Source of the DNA: Pseudooceanicola onchidii
GTDB lineage: Bacteria > Pseudomonadota > Alphaproteobacteria > Rhodobacterales > Rhodobacteraceae
NCBI RefSeq assembly: GCF_004959925.1
Contig: NZ_SPUW01000001.1
Coordinates: forward strand, 1-64,000
Direction of reading: 5' to 3'
DNA length: 64,000 nt
Numbering within the stretch: position 1 is the first letter of the stretch; each line of letters opens with the position of its first letter. This document shows, one piece after another, positions 16,496 to 25,057 of this stretch. Below the pieces are notes generated by a model. That model was given only the letters and a program-made list of their open reading frames with translations, was not told the origin of the DNA and searched no databases. The position numbers and the translations under genes were made by a program.

Positions 16496-17991
16496 AAGTC
16501 TGCACCTTCAAGTCTTTTGATATCGAATTGGTCTGCGGCGGCGTCCGCCATGAAACGGGCCAAGGCCGTCGCGGGGGTCTTATCGTCAATGGGTGCGCCT
16601 GTCTTGGTCCGATTTTCAACACCAGTTGATGACAGGCGGACCAGTGCCGCTAGAATGGAAGACGGCTCGGTTTCCACCGATGTCATGCCATCCGACAGAT
16701 GTTCATAATGGGATACCCCATATCCCGTCGTCAGGACAGACGGGATGCCGACACCCGCGGCCTCGATAACAACCGAGGAGAATTCTGTCACATGGACCGT
16801 TGAGAGCTTCAGCACCAGACTCAACGGCGCAAGTGAGGCGGCGTGTACCGGCAAGACGTTCGCGTGCCCTGCGAAACGTCGCGCAATTTCGTCAACTTGG
16901 TCAACGTGCCCCGGATGGCAGCGAACCGCCCAGCTGAATCGATCCGCGCCCGGAAGGGCAAGTAGGTCCTCCACCTTGGACAAAAGGGCAGAAGGTTCAG
17001 GCTGCAGCGTGACAAGAATGATCGGCCTCTCGCCTGCGGCTTTTTTCAAGGCAAGAAATTCAGGGCTGGTTCCGAGCAGATCTTCATCCATGTGCATCCA
17101 CGGAATGCCGGACACGTAGCTTCTTCGACGGGCGCCGATCCAATTGGACAAATTGGAATGCTCTGCCTCGCTCCAGGTCATGAAGGCGGATGGGATCAAC
17201 GAAGATTCCGATGTTGCGCTTGGCCATTCGCCATACATGCAATGGTGCGCGCCCTGTACCCCGTGTTGAAGGTCTGCCACCGGAATGCCCTGCCGCTGTG
17301 CGGCACTGGTGAATGCCATGCCAGTTGTCGCATACCACGTCACGGCGATCGCGATGTCCAGCGGACTGTGGGCGAACTGGGCTTCGAAAATACTGCGGCG
17401 TTTCACAAAAGCCGTCCACGTCCTGCCCCAGGCGTCCCGGGTCAGCCCATCCGTCTGCAAGCCGCGCGCCCTGGCGAGCTGGGAAAAGTCTGTGATTGCG
17501 GTATGGGTTGTCTTGTCTTTAGCACCGAGCGCCATCTTCACTCGGACCAAAATCTCGTCCCGACCGATGGAAAATGACGGCCCGATGGCGGGCCGCCTGT
17601 ACTCTCCTCTGGCAGGTACTTCGAAAACCGTCATACGTTTATTCATGCCGCTGGCGGCTTCGGCAAAAGGATGCGCGAACGCGTCCGGCCATCCTGCGGG
17701 CAGGCGGAAAAGTCTCGATGTCGAATAAGACAACATCGCGACCTCTGCCTTGCCATCCGGTCGGCTTGGCCTGTTCCATTCGTGAGCCACGATATTCCAA
17801 AGGCCCTTCAATCGCTGCGCGCGACTTTGAGCGGCACCTTTCACGCCAGCAAGATTATTGGCCATCAGGCGTTGACGAACCAATGGATACACTTCGGCGA
17901 AACCGGGATCCGACAGCAGTCGTTCACCTTCGGTCGAAGTTTCACACGATCGGATGGCCTCGATCAGCGCGCGGTGCGTCAGGTGGGTCAT
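16492..17991 (-). CDS. capsule-type GT-B glycosyltransferase-like protein
   Basis: This protein of about 499 residues is not closely familiar. The pattern of its C-terminal half fits CDP-glycerol or capsule polysaccharide transferase-like enzymes: VADLQHGVQGAHH, AFMTWSEAEHSN, PIILVTLQPEPS, WAVRCHPGH, then VTEFSSVVIEAAGVGIPSVL. The N-terminal 150 residues are divergent. The QHG and late E-x-S/SS motifs resemble sialyltransferase-like and capsule transferases. It could transfer the nonulosonic acid made here, but that is an inference from context. The ATG at 17991 lies 8 nt after the ATP-grasp stop. A TTG at 18003 would overlap that stop as TTGA. Its own stop overlaps the wbpI-like GTG. Confidence 0.6.
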   Translation of the reverse strand: MTHLTHRALIEAIRSCETSTEGERLLSDPGFAEVYPLVRQRLMANNLAGVKGAAQSRAQRLKGLWNIVAHEWNRPSRPDGKAEVAMLSYSTSRLFRLPAGWPDAFAHPFAEAASGMNKRMTVFEVPARGEYRRPAIGPSFSIGRDEILVRVKMALGAKDKTTHTAITDFSQLARARGLQTDGLTRDAWGRTWTAFVKRRSIFEAQFAHSPLDIAIAVTWYATTGMAFTSAAQRQGIPVADLQHGVQGAHHCMYGEWPSATSESSLIPSAFMTWSEAEHSNLSNWIGARRRSYVSGIPWMHMDEDLLGTSPEFLALKKAAGERPIILVTLQPEPSALLSKVEDLLALPGADRFSWAVRCHPGHVDQVDEIARRFAGHANVLPVHAASLAPLSLVLKLSTVHVTEFSSVVIEAAGVGIPSVLTTGYGVSHYEHLSDGMTSVETEPSSILAALVRLSSTGVENRTKTGAPIDDKTPATALARFMADAAADQFDIKRLEGADL

Positions 17992-17999
17992 GGTCTTGG

Positions 18000-19205
18000 T
18001 CAAGGTGCGAAGACACCAAGGTCCTTGGTCAGTGCCAGCAACTCATCCATGCTGTCATGCGTCAACACGATCATGCCCTCGCAGGGCTCGCCGGCAAATT
18101 TATGCGGTTTCATGTAAGAATCGAACACACGCGACGGATGCGTCTGCCGGATACGTTCTGCGACGTCAAAACTCTCACGTGTCCAGCAAAAGTACTGAAC
18201 CAGAGGCTTCGGCGTGGAAATGGAATAGTCGATTTTTTCCGGAAGGAAACAATTGACATGCGCCTTGGCAAAATCTTCGCCTGACGCGAATGAGACAAAG
18301 CGCTCGTAGCCCATCCGATTGGCAAAATCGATTGGAACGGCCTGTTTGCCATCCATGCGCATTTCAACATGAAACGCCCCGTTGACGACCCGGGACGCAG
18401 CAAGGGTTTTAACTGCACATTCGGTCAGAGAGCTATCGCGATCTGGATCAATGACGGGATTGAACAGGAAGAAATGTGCTGCGAATGTCCCGTTCTGAAG
18501 GATGTAGCGCTCAAATACGCGGACCAGAATCCTTGGTTTGCCGTCCTCAACTACACCTTCGTAATCGTACTGATCGCCCGCGACGGCGGCTTCGAAGAAG
18601 CTGTCGGGACCGGCGTGGCGGACCTTGTCGTCCTCCGGGCCAAGCTGGATCACGCCAGCGCTGCCTGTTCCGCTGATCGGCTTTCGGATGCATGGTTTAT
18701 GTTCGAAAAGCTTGGGATCCCTGCCATAGGCTGGCTGGGCGACCCCAGCCTCCGCAAGCGCGTCACGCCAAGCCAGCTTGTTGTTGTTCAGAACCCCGGT
18801 ATCCGTGCCGACTGAAATAAGATCGAAGGCTTCTGCGATGCGGGCCTGCGCGGGCAGCAGCAGGTGTTTGATCGACACGCAGACGGCGATAAGCCGAAAA
18901 TCGGCAAGTGATTTCAGGATCGCCTCAAGGTCGGTGAGTGGATCCAAAGCAATCAGCGCATCGGAGTAGAGCATCTCATGCGTCTGAGGAACATCCGTGA
19001 TCAGAAGTACTTTCAAACCCAGACTTTTCGCGGCGCGGGCCGCGGAATAGGAGTGTCCGTTGCGGCCCATTGATAGGACGACGACGAATGGGCCAGCGGG
19101 TTTGCGCGCAGTCCGTCTCGATAGCCGCCATTCCAACATGGTTCGGAGGAGGCCGACTTTCATCGCCTTTCGGCCCAAAGTCATTTTCAGCTTTGAAATG
19201 GCCAC
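18000..19205 (-). CDS. ATP-grasp family ligase
   Basis: The 401-residue protein has an ATP-grasp layout: an N-terminal pre-grasp domain (FVVVLSMGRNGHSYSAARAA), then NNNKLAWRDALAEAGVAQPA, CIRKPISGTGSAGVIQL (the ATP-binding strand and loop), YEGVVEDGKPRILVRVFERY and the metal-binding block GAFHVEMRMDGKQAVPIDFANRMG. Such enzymes join a carboxylate to an amine through an acyl phosphate. In a surface-polysaccharide locus it may add an amino acid or peptide to a sugar carboxylate, here possibly ManNAc3NAcA or the nonulosonic acid, but no substrate can be shown. GTG start at 19205 with AAGGAG 6 nt upstream. Confidence 0.8.
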   Translation of the reverse strand: MAISKLKMTLGRKAMKVGLLRTMLEWRLSRRTARKPAGPFVVVLSMGRNGHSYSAARAAKSLGLKVLLITDVPQTHEMLYSDALIALDPLTDLEAILKSLADFRLIAVCVSIKHLLLPAQARIAEAFDLISVGTDTGVLNNNKLAWRDALAEAGVAQPAYGRDPKLFEHKPCIRKPISGTGSAGVIQLGPEDDKVRHAGPDSFFEAAVAGDQYDYEGVVEDGKPRILVRVFERYILQNGTFAAHFFLFNPVIDPDRDSSLTECAVKTLAASRVVNGAFHVEMRMDGKQAVPIDFANRMGYERFVSFASGEDFAKAHVNCFLPEKIDYSISTPKPLVQYFCWTRESFDVAERIRQTHPSRVFDSYMKPHKFAGEPCEGMIVLTHDSMDELLALTKDLGVFAP

Positions 19206-19286
19206 TGAAATCTCCTTGCCAAATGCAAACTACCCTCGGGTCGCCGGAGACATAGCCGAGAATTCAGCAGGCAACCATTGGTAACT

Positions 19287-20552
19287 TCAGCTGCGGGCGA
19301 AGGGGACGGCGCGGATCCAGGGCATCGGATGCGCACGGATCGCGAACCCGAAGGTGACGAGGAATGACACCAGTTGGCCGAGGGCGTAGGCCTGTCCGGC
19401 CCCGACGAGGCCATGTGCCTTGATCAATATGATGGATGACGGAACAGCCACACCGGCAGAGACAAGCGTAGCCAGAGACAGCCAACCGGTACGCCCCGCA
19501 TAAAACAGGTAATTCGTTACCGTATAGTACCAGGCCGTGAACACCGTTCCGGCAATGATCCAAGGAAGCACGGCAGCTGCCGGTTCAAATTCAGGAGGTG
19601 CGACCCAGGTAACGAGCGCAGGGCTCACGACTGCGGCGGGGGCTGCGATCATAGCGATACCAATCATGTAGATATAGCTCAGACGGACCACTCGCGCGTT
19701 TATGGCGTCGTCTTCCTTGGACAGCAGCCTCATGAGAACCGGTGCGAAAGCACGATTCACGGATACGATGACCAGGTTGAGAACCAATCCGATCTGAGCC
19801 GCCACCATGTAGGTTCCAAGCGCGTCGAGTCCCAACAGGTTCGACACCAAGAGACGGTCGGCAAAGGACAGTGTCAGGCTTCCCAGAAGATGCGGCAGAA
19901 GGGGCACGCCGAACCGCAGCGCGTCCCGTGCCGCTTCGCCGTCCAGGCCTCGCAGGATATAGCCCCCGCGGTAAAGAGAACGCAGGCACAACAGGCCGAC
20001 CAGAATGAAGGCAAGGGTCATTGCAAAAGCGCGCCCCTGCCAGCTTTGCCAAATTGCCAAGACGAAGAGGATTGAAAACCCGACGTCAGTGAAGGCTTGC
20101 AGGATCCGAGTCGCACCGAACGCAGCGGCCCGCCGCTCTGCCTGCCAGATAGCCAGCCGCAAAAGGATCACACTATTCGCAGCTGCCGCGCAGATCGCCG
20201 CCAGAACCCATGGGGTGGGCATCTTTGCGACGCTGTGCAAAAGCGGTGAGAGTAATAGGTACGCCAAGCTGAGTATCAGCCAGAGAAGGGCGGTGATCCT
20301 GACGCACGCGTTGACGTAACTGTTGAAATCCCAGTCGTCCTGAAAATACCTGACGCTCAGTGCGCCGTTCAATCCCAGCCCGACAAGCGGGGTGGCGATG
20401 TTCACATAGATAAGAAACAAACCGACGAGCCCGTAGTCGGCCGGACTAAGCACGCGCGTCAGCAGAGGCAGCAGCAACACGGGAACGGCGGTCGCCACCG
20501 CGCTGGTTCCGGCATAGATCACGACAGACGTCAGGAAACGGCGGATGTCCAT
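19287..20552 (-). CDS. Wzx-type oligosaccharide flippase
   Basis: The 421-residue protein has about 12 hydrophobic helices and typical MATE/MOP flippase features: FLTSVVIYAGTSAVATAVPV at the start, PLLTRVLSPADYGLVGLF, and RFGVPLLPHLLGSLTLSFADRLLVSNLLG in the middle. It moves undecaprenyl-linked repeat units across the inner membrane. The frame stays open further upstream, but that part is not protein-like and overlaps the aminotransferase. The ATG at 20552 begins the first membrane segment, 31 bp after the upstream stop. A clear ribosome binding site is not visible. Together with the Wzy-like protein it indicates a Wzx/Wzy-dependent pathway. Confidence 0.88.
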   Translation of the reverse strand: MDIRRFLTSVVIYAGTSAVATAVPVLLLPLLTRVLSPADYGLVGLFLIYVNIATPLVGLGLNGALSVRYFQDDWDFNSYVNACVRITALLWLILSLAYLLLSPLLHSVAKMPTPWVLAAICAAAANSVILLRLAIWQAERRAAAFGATRILQAFTDVGFSILFVLAIWQSWQGRAFAMTLAFILVGLLCLRSLYRGGYILRGLDGEAARDALRFGVPLLPHLLGSLTLSFADRLLVSNLLGLDALGTYMVAAQIGLVLNLVIVSVNRAFAPVLMRLLSKEDDAINARVVRLSYIYMIGIAMIAAPAAVVSPALVTWVAPPEFEPAAAVLPWIIAGTVFTAWYYTVTNYLFYAGRTGWLSLATLVSAGVAVPSSIILIKAHGLVGAGQAYALGQLVSFLVTFGFAIRAHPMPWIRAVPFARS

Positions 20553-20583
20553 CGTCAGCCCAGCACTGTCGTGGGGAAGCGGT

Positions 20584-22068
20584 TCATCGGGCCGACAAAG
20601 TATTGCGCAGGGTGTCGGTGACGCGCGCGATAGTATCATCGTCCATGTTGGAGCCGGAGGGCAGGCATAGTCCGCGTGCGAACAGACCTGCCGAAACCGG
20701 TTCGTTGGCGCCGTCGTCATGTGCGTAGAACCGGCAGTGACGCAAGATGGGCTGCATGTGCATGGGTTTCCACAGATGGCGTGCTTCGATCCTGTGTTCC
20801 CCAAGACGAGCGATGATTTCGTCCGGAGATTTGCCTTGTTCAACCTGATCCAGCGTCATGCACGACAGCCAGCGGTTCGAAAAACTCCAGTCCGGCTCTG
20901 GCATCATCGTGGCCCCCGCGATGTCAGAGAGTTGAGACTTGTAGACATCTCCGACGTGCCGACGACGCGCCACGCGGTCATCCAGCACCTTCATCTGGCC
21001 CCGCCCCACGCCCGCCAGGATGTTGCTGAGCCGATAATTGTATCCGATTTCAGTATGTTCGTACCAGGCGACCGGCTGACGTGCTTGCGTGGCGAGATGG
21101 CGTGCGCGTGCGATCACTTCGGGATCATCGCCGACCAGCATTCCCCCGCCAGATGTGGTGATGATCTTGTTCCCGTTGAACGAGAAGCACCCCAGTTTGC
21201 CAATCGTCCCAGACGACCGCCCCTTGTACTTTGCGCCAAGTGATTCAGCGGCGTCTTCAAGGATCGGCACGCCATACTTTGCGCAAATCTCGCAAAGCGG
21301 ATCATAGTCGGCGCTTTGACCATAAAGGTTCACCACGACGACGGCCTTTGGCATTTTGCCGTCTCGTCGGGCATCGTCAAAGGCGCGCTCCAGCGCGGCA
21401 GGCGACATGTTCCAACTTTGCGGCTCGCTGTCGATCAAGACAGGCTCTGCTCCCAGATAGAGAACCGGGTTCACGCTTGCGATGAAAGTGAAGTCCGAGA
21501 CAAAAACGGTATCGCCTTGTCCGACGCCAAGAAGGTCGAGCCCCAGATGGATCGCCGCGGTGCCGGACGACAATGCGCAGGCCGCGGCGCTGCCGACATA
21601 CTCTGCGACATCACGTTCGAACTGGTCGACATTGGGTCCTAGCGGGGCGATCCAATTCGTTGAAAAGGCCTCATTCACATAAGCCAGTTCATCCTCACCG
21701 ATGTGCGGGGTGGACAAAAGGACCTGACCGCCAAGGTCGCGGCGATGAACAATCCGGATAGGCATGCCGTCGTCAGAAAGCACCGGCAGTTGATCGATAC
21801 GTTTTGCGTCCATCGCTTCGATCATCTGCTTGGGCGTCGCGGACGGCCCGACTGTGATGGATCGCGTTTCAGGAAGGCGGCTCAAACTATCTGTCACGCC
21901 TGCTCCATCTAGCAGCAGTCGCCTGATGTCGCCATCCGTCACGGTCCGGAGAAAGCGCCCTTCAGTGTCGACGAGCAGCACCACGCCGATGGTCGAGTCG
22001 TCGATCGCTTTCATGCAGTCCCTGATCGGAACATCGCGTGTGACGCATCTCATGCCGGAGTGGCCCAT
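20584..22068 (-). CDS. CBS-domain / PglE-type aminotransferase fusion
   Basis: Residues 1-115 form a CBS pair (VVLLVDTEGRFLRTVTDGDI, RIDQLPVLSDDGMPIRIVHR). Residues 116-494 are a DegT/DnrJ/EryC1 PLP aminotransferase closely resembling PglE, the UDP-4-keto sugar 4-aminotransferase of bacillosamine synthesis: LSTPHIGEDELAYVNEAF, SNWIAPLG-like TNWIAPLG, FTFIASVNP, LYGQSADYD and the PLP lysine K301 in FNGNKIITTSGGGM. The CBS part looks like the module usually joined to the PtmE nucleotidyltransferase. The reaction would turn UDP-4-keto-6-deoxy-GlcNAc into the 4-amino sugar, the second step of legionaminic acid synthesis. The start with poor ribosome binding site could alternatively be at 22053. 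Confidence 0.88.
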   Translation of the reverse strand: MGHSGMRCVTRDVPIRDCMKAIDDSTIGVVLLVDTEGRFLRTVTDGDIRRLLLDGAGVTDSLSRLPETRSITVGPSATPKQMIEAMDAKRIDQLPVLSDDGMPIRIVHRRDLGGQVLLSTPHIGEDELAYVNEAFSTNWIAPLGPNVDQFERDVAEYVGSAAACALSSGTAAIHLGLDLLGVGQGDTVFVSDFTFIASVNPVLYLGAEPVLIDSEPQSWNMSPAALERAFDDARRDGKMPKAVVVVNLYGQSADYDPLCEICAKYGVPILEDAAESLGAKYKGRSSGTIGKLGCFSFNGNKIITTSGGGMLVGDDPEVIARARHLATQARQPVAWYEHTEIGYNYRLSNILAGVGRGQMKVLDDRVARRRHVGDVYKSQLSDIAGATMMPEPDWSFSNRWLSCMTLDQVEQGKSPDEIIARLGEHRIEARHLWKPMHMQPILRHCRFYAHDDGANEPVSAGLFARGLCLPSGSNMDDDTIARVTDTLRNTLSAR

Positions 22069-22108
22069 TTCGTCCCCACAATCATGGTCGCGCCAACAGG
22101 CGCTGTGT

Positions 22109-23257
22109 TCAAAAACTGTAGCGTTTCTTGATCAAGCGTCGCGAAATGTCGAGAGAGGCGAGAACGTCTGGAAGTCGTTCTGCGCATCCTCCCGCGTCAT
22201 AAACGCTTTCATAAGGTCCATCGTATGCCAAGGCCTTCGCGATGGTGTCGCTGATTGCGTGTGCCGTAACATCGCAGTCGAACACCGAACTACCCCTGTC
22301 GCGCAACGTTTGCCGATCACCGATGTTCACGACAGCCGTGCGCAACGAGGCCGCTTCGATGATGCCTGACGAGGAATTTCCAATCAGCAGATCGCTTGCC
22401 GCGAGCAGAGAAAGGTAACGGTCACGTTCAAGGTGCGTGAACCAGTGGAAACGGGCCGGGCGGTCGGCTTCGGATGCGGATCTTGCGTTGCGGTAGGTGG
22501 CTGAGATTGCAGCACTTCCCGCATCGGAATTAGGGGCCATGATTACGACGTCGGCATTTTGATCCGACAATGCCGACAAAAGCTCGGACGTCTGCAGCGC
22601 GGCCAGATCGGCGTCCTGAACGACTGGGTGAAAAACGACCATGAACAGCGGTCCGGATGGTCGCAGGCCGAGTTCAGTTCGCAGATCTTTGGCGTCAATT
22701 GGGGTGAAGCCGCGGATTGCGTCAAGGCCCGGCGCTCCGAGCCAGTGAATGTTCTCGGGGACTTCGCCCATCCGAAGAAGCCTGTCCCGGGCAGCCTCAG
22801 TCGGTGGAAAATGGATGTGAGCCAAGGCGCTGATCGCCCGACGGAATTGGTCATCCACAGTCCCGGAGCGCTCGCCCCCATGAAAATGGGCGATTGGAAT
22901 CCCTAGAAAGACAGCAGCCAAGGCGCCGGCGACCATTTCTCCGCGATCGCCAAGCAGTAGGAGGAGATCGGGACGGATCTCGGCCAGCGCGGCAGTGATC
23001 GACTGCATTTGTTGCGCGACCGACGTCGACATCTCGGCCCGGTCCTCCCCGACCATCGGGACTTCTGCCAATCGACGCGACGCAAACCCGGAGCCTTCGA
23101 TGTCCGTGGCGGTCAGGCCGTGAAGACCTGAAAGGTGCTGGCCGGAAATCAGGATCTCGAGATCCAGGCGTGGATCTGCATCGATCGCGCGGAGCGACCT
23201 TTCCATCAAGCCGAAATCAGCACGCGAGCCCGACAGATAAACGATCCGCCGTGTCAC
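22109..23257 (-). CDS. legG: hydrolysing UDP-sugar 2-epimerase (LegG/NeuC family)
   Basis: The 382-residue protein matches the hydrolysing epimerase subgroup: YLSGSRADFGLMERSLRAI, LLLGDRGEMVAGALAA, HFHGGERSGTVDDQFRRAIS, LAHIHFPPTEAARDRL and GNSSSGIIEAASLRTAVVNI. These enzymes release UDP while inverting C2. With a bacillosamine-type precursor, the product would be 2,4-diacetamido-2,4,6-trideoxymannose, the substrate of LegI. It starts at a GTG overlapping the NeuB-family stop as GTGA. The NeuC activity on UDP-GlcNAc is the alternative, but the PglE, PglD and PglF-like genes favour LegG. Confidence 0.87.
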   Translation of the reverse strand: MTRRIVYLSGSRADFGLMERSLRAIDADPRLDLEILISGQHLSGLHGLTATDIEGSGFASRRLAEVPMVGEDRAEMSTSVAQQMQSITAALAEIRPDLLLLLGDRGEMVAGALAAVFLGIPIAHFHGGERSGTVDDQFRRAISALAHIHFPPTEAARDRLLRMGEVPENIHWLGAPGLDAIRGFTPIDAKDLRTELGLRPSGPLFMVVFHPVVQDADLAALQTSELLSALSDQNADVVIMAPNSDAGSAAISATYRNARSASEADRPARFHWFTHLERDRYLSLLAASDLLIGNSSSGIIEAASLRTAVVNIGDRQTLRDRGSSVFDCDVTAHAISDTIAKALAYDGPYESVYDAGGCAERLPDVLASLDISRRLIKKRYSF

Positions 23258-24279
23258 GAGATATCTTCTTCTCGTATCGGGCTGCCTGCAGGGCGGTCCT
23301 TGGTCAGCATCGATCCTACGGCCCGGGTCAACTCGGAAGGCGCGAGCCCTCCTTCAGGGCGCAGGATCCGAATGTGATCGAACGTAAGCTTGTCGCCTGC
23401 CGACAAGTCTCGCGCGGCGACAAGCGACCGCCGGACCAGGCCTCTGGCTTCGATTTCACACGATTGCGGGGCCTTCACACCATCCCCAAGCATCGCCGAG
23501 GCGCGCCGCATGTGCAGGACCAAATCGGCCAACTCGCCGGGCTCCATGGATGCGGCATGGTCAGGCCCGTCCATGGTTCGGTCCAATGTGAAATGCTTCT
23601 CGTAGGCGACCGCCCCAAGCGCCACGGACATCAACGCCGCGATAGGGCCATCGGAATGGTCAGAATAGCCGACGGGCAGGTCAAACTTTTCGGACAACGT
23701 GCGGATCGCAAGGAGGTTCAAGCTATCGTCGGGGGCGGGGTAGGCGCTTGTGCAATGCAGAATGCAAAGATCATCCCGAAGGTATTTGACAGCTTTCCCT
23801 TTCGTCTGGCTCACTGTCTCCACGGCCGCTTCAACTTCCGCCATCGTGCCCATTCCGGTGGACAGGATTATCGGTAACCCAAGCCCGGCCAGGTATTCAA
23901 TGAAGGGCAGATTGGTCAGCTCTCCGGAAGGAACCTTGATGCGCTGGACGCCCAGTTCACAAAGCAAGCGGGCGCTGGCGGCGTCGAACGCGGTCGACAT
24001 GAACTCGATCCCGGCGGCGTCACAACGCTTGCGCAGGATACGGTGCTCATCGGCGGTCAGTTCGAGGGCCTTGAGAAGGTCGTACTGGTTGGCCTGATCG
24101 GTCGTTCGCTTTTGATAAGCCACGGTCCCGGTTCCGGCCACGACCGTGGCGTCGGCGCTGAACGTCTGGAACTTGACGGCATCTGCCCCGGCCTCAGCCG
24201 CGACGTCGATCAGCCGCTCAGCCAGATCAAGACGCCCGTTGTGATTGACGCCGGCTTCGGCAATGAAGAACAGGCTCAT
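23254..24279 (-). CDS. legI: nonulosonic acid synthase (NeuB/LegI family)
   Basis: The 341-residue protein has the NeuB barrel (FIAEAGVNHNGRLDLAERLI, ADAVKFQTFSADATV, STAFDAASARLLCELGVQRI, KVPSGELTNLPF, ILSTGMGTMAEVE, LHCTSAYPAP, GYSDHSDG, YEKHFTLDRTMDGPDHAASM). A C-terminal SAF antifreeze-like domain follows (about 280-341; RDLSAGDKLTFDHIRILRPEGG). It condenses the mannosamine-type intermediate with phosphoenolpyruvate to give a nine-carbon sugar acid. Overlaps of 4 nt on both sides (ATGA with the acetyltransferase, GTGA with LegG) show a tightly coupled operon. Substrate preference for the legionaminic precursor over ManNAc is inferred from the neighbours. Confidence 0.95.
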   Translation of the reverse strand: MSLFFIAEAGVNHNGRLDLAERLIDVAAEAGADAVKFQTFSADATVVAGTGTVAYQKRTTDQANQYDLLKALELTADEHRILRKRCDAAGIEFMSTAFDAASARLLCELGVQRIKVPSGELTNLPFIEYLAGLGLPIILSTGMGTMAEVEAAVETVSQTKGKAVKYLRDDLCILHCTSAYPAPDDSLNLLAIRTLSEKFDLPVGYSDHSDGPIAALMSVALGAVAYEKHFTLDRTMDGPDHAASMEPGELADLVLHMRRASAMLGDGVKAPQSCEIEARGLVRRSLVAARDLSAGDKLTFDHIRILRPEGGLAPSELTRAVGSMLTKDRPAGSPIREEDIS

Positions 24280-24935
24280 GTTTCGTTTCTACCTTCCAGA
24301 CGGTGGACCGGAGTGCCGACCCAGGTTCCCGGGTGTTCGATGTCGTTCAGGACAGTGCCGTTGGCCCCTATCACGACGTCGTCGCAAACCTTGCTTTGTT
24401 GGCGCAACACGGCGCCGGCGCCGATCCAGGTCCTGTCACCCGCCTTGCAGCCTCCTGTCATAATTGCACCGCAGCTGATGTGAGCCCAATTGCCGACATT
24501 GCAGTCATGTTCGACAATGGCACCGGTGTTCACGATGCAGCCGAAACCGATATTGGACCGCGGACTGACCACGGTTCTGGCCAGCATGCAGCTGCCGACG
24601 CCGATGTTCGAATGGCTGCTGACAATCGCGGAGGGATGGACGATTGTCGCCAGACCGTAACCGCGACCTGTCAGAGCTGCGGCGGCACCTTCGCGTGTGC
24701 GATTGTCGCCGATCGCCACATGGACCAACCAGTTTTGGGCAGGGTGGCTGTCCTGGGTTGGCAGGCCCTTTTGGACCGGTTCACCCAATAGGTCTCGCCC
24801 CGTCGGCGCACTGTCGAAAACGGCGACTGGACCTGCAAAGCCCGATTGCCGCAGCGCATCCAATACGACGGCGGCATGTCCGCCTGCTCCGACAAGGGCA
24901 ATACCAATCTGAGACTTGCTGGAAATGACCGTCAT
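24276..24935 (-). CDS. PglD/NeuD-type sugar O/N-acetyltransferase
   Basis: The 219-residue protein has a short Rossmann-like domain (IGIALVGAGGHAAVVLDALR) and a left-handed beta-helix of hexapeptide repeats (about 100-205; IVHPSAIVSSHSNIGVGSCM and on), with the catalytic-type histidine in IVEHDCNVGNWAHIS. The same family includes NeuD (sialic acid O-acetyltransferase) and PglD (4-N-acetyltransferase of UDP-4-amino sugars). In a locus with PglE- and PglF-like enzymes, PglD/LegH activity is the missing third step, so I favour that. It is the first gene of the long leftward operon. AGGGA sits just upstream of the ATG. Its stop overlaps the legI start. Confidence 0.85.
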   Translation of the reverse strand: MTVISSKSQIGIALVGAGGHAAVVLDALRQSGFAGPVAVFDSAPTGRDLLGEPVQKGLPTQDSHPAQNWLVHVAIGDNRTREGAAAALTGRGYGLATIVHPSAIVSSHSNIGVGSCMLARTVVSPRSNIGFGCIVNTGAIVEHDCNVGNWAHISCGAIMTGGCKAGDRTWIGAGAVLRQQSKVCDDVVIGANGTVLNDIEHPGTWVGTPVHRLEGRNET

Positions 24936-25057
24936 TGTGTCCCTGAGTGGCGTCTGTTTGCGATTTGCTTAACGCGGCTCAGCTTGAAACTCCACCAGCA
25001 TTCCTTTAGCTGACGGCATCGTACTCTGGGCAGGCAGCAGTTGAGGGATTTCAGTCA
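24936..25057. promoter_or_regulatory. divergent promoter region of the polysaccharide operons
   Basis: This 122-bp gap separates the leftward nonulosonic acid operon from the rightward WbpL/LegF pair, so it must hold both promoters unless transcription starts further out. GAGGGA at 25043-25048 is the ribosome binding site of the rightward GTG start. I cannot place -35/-10 boxes with confidence. Confidence 0.5.
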
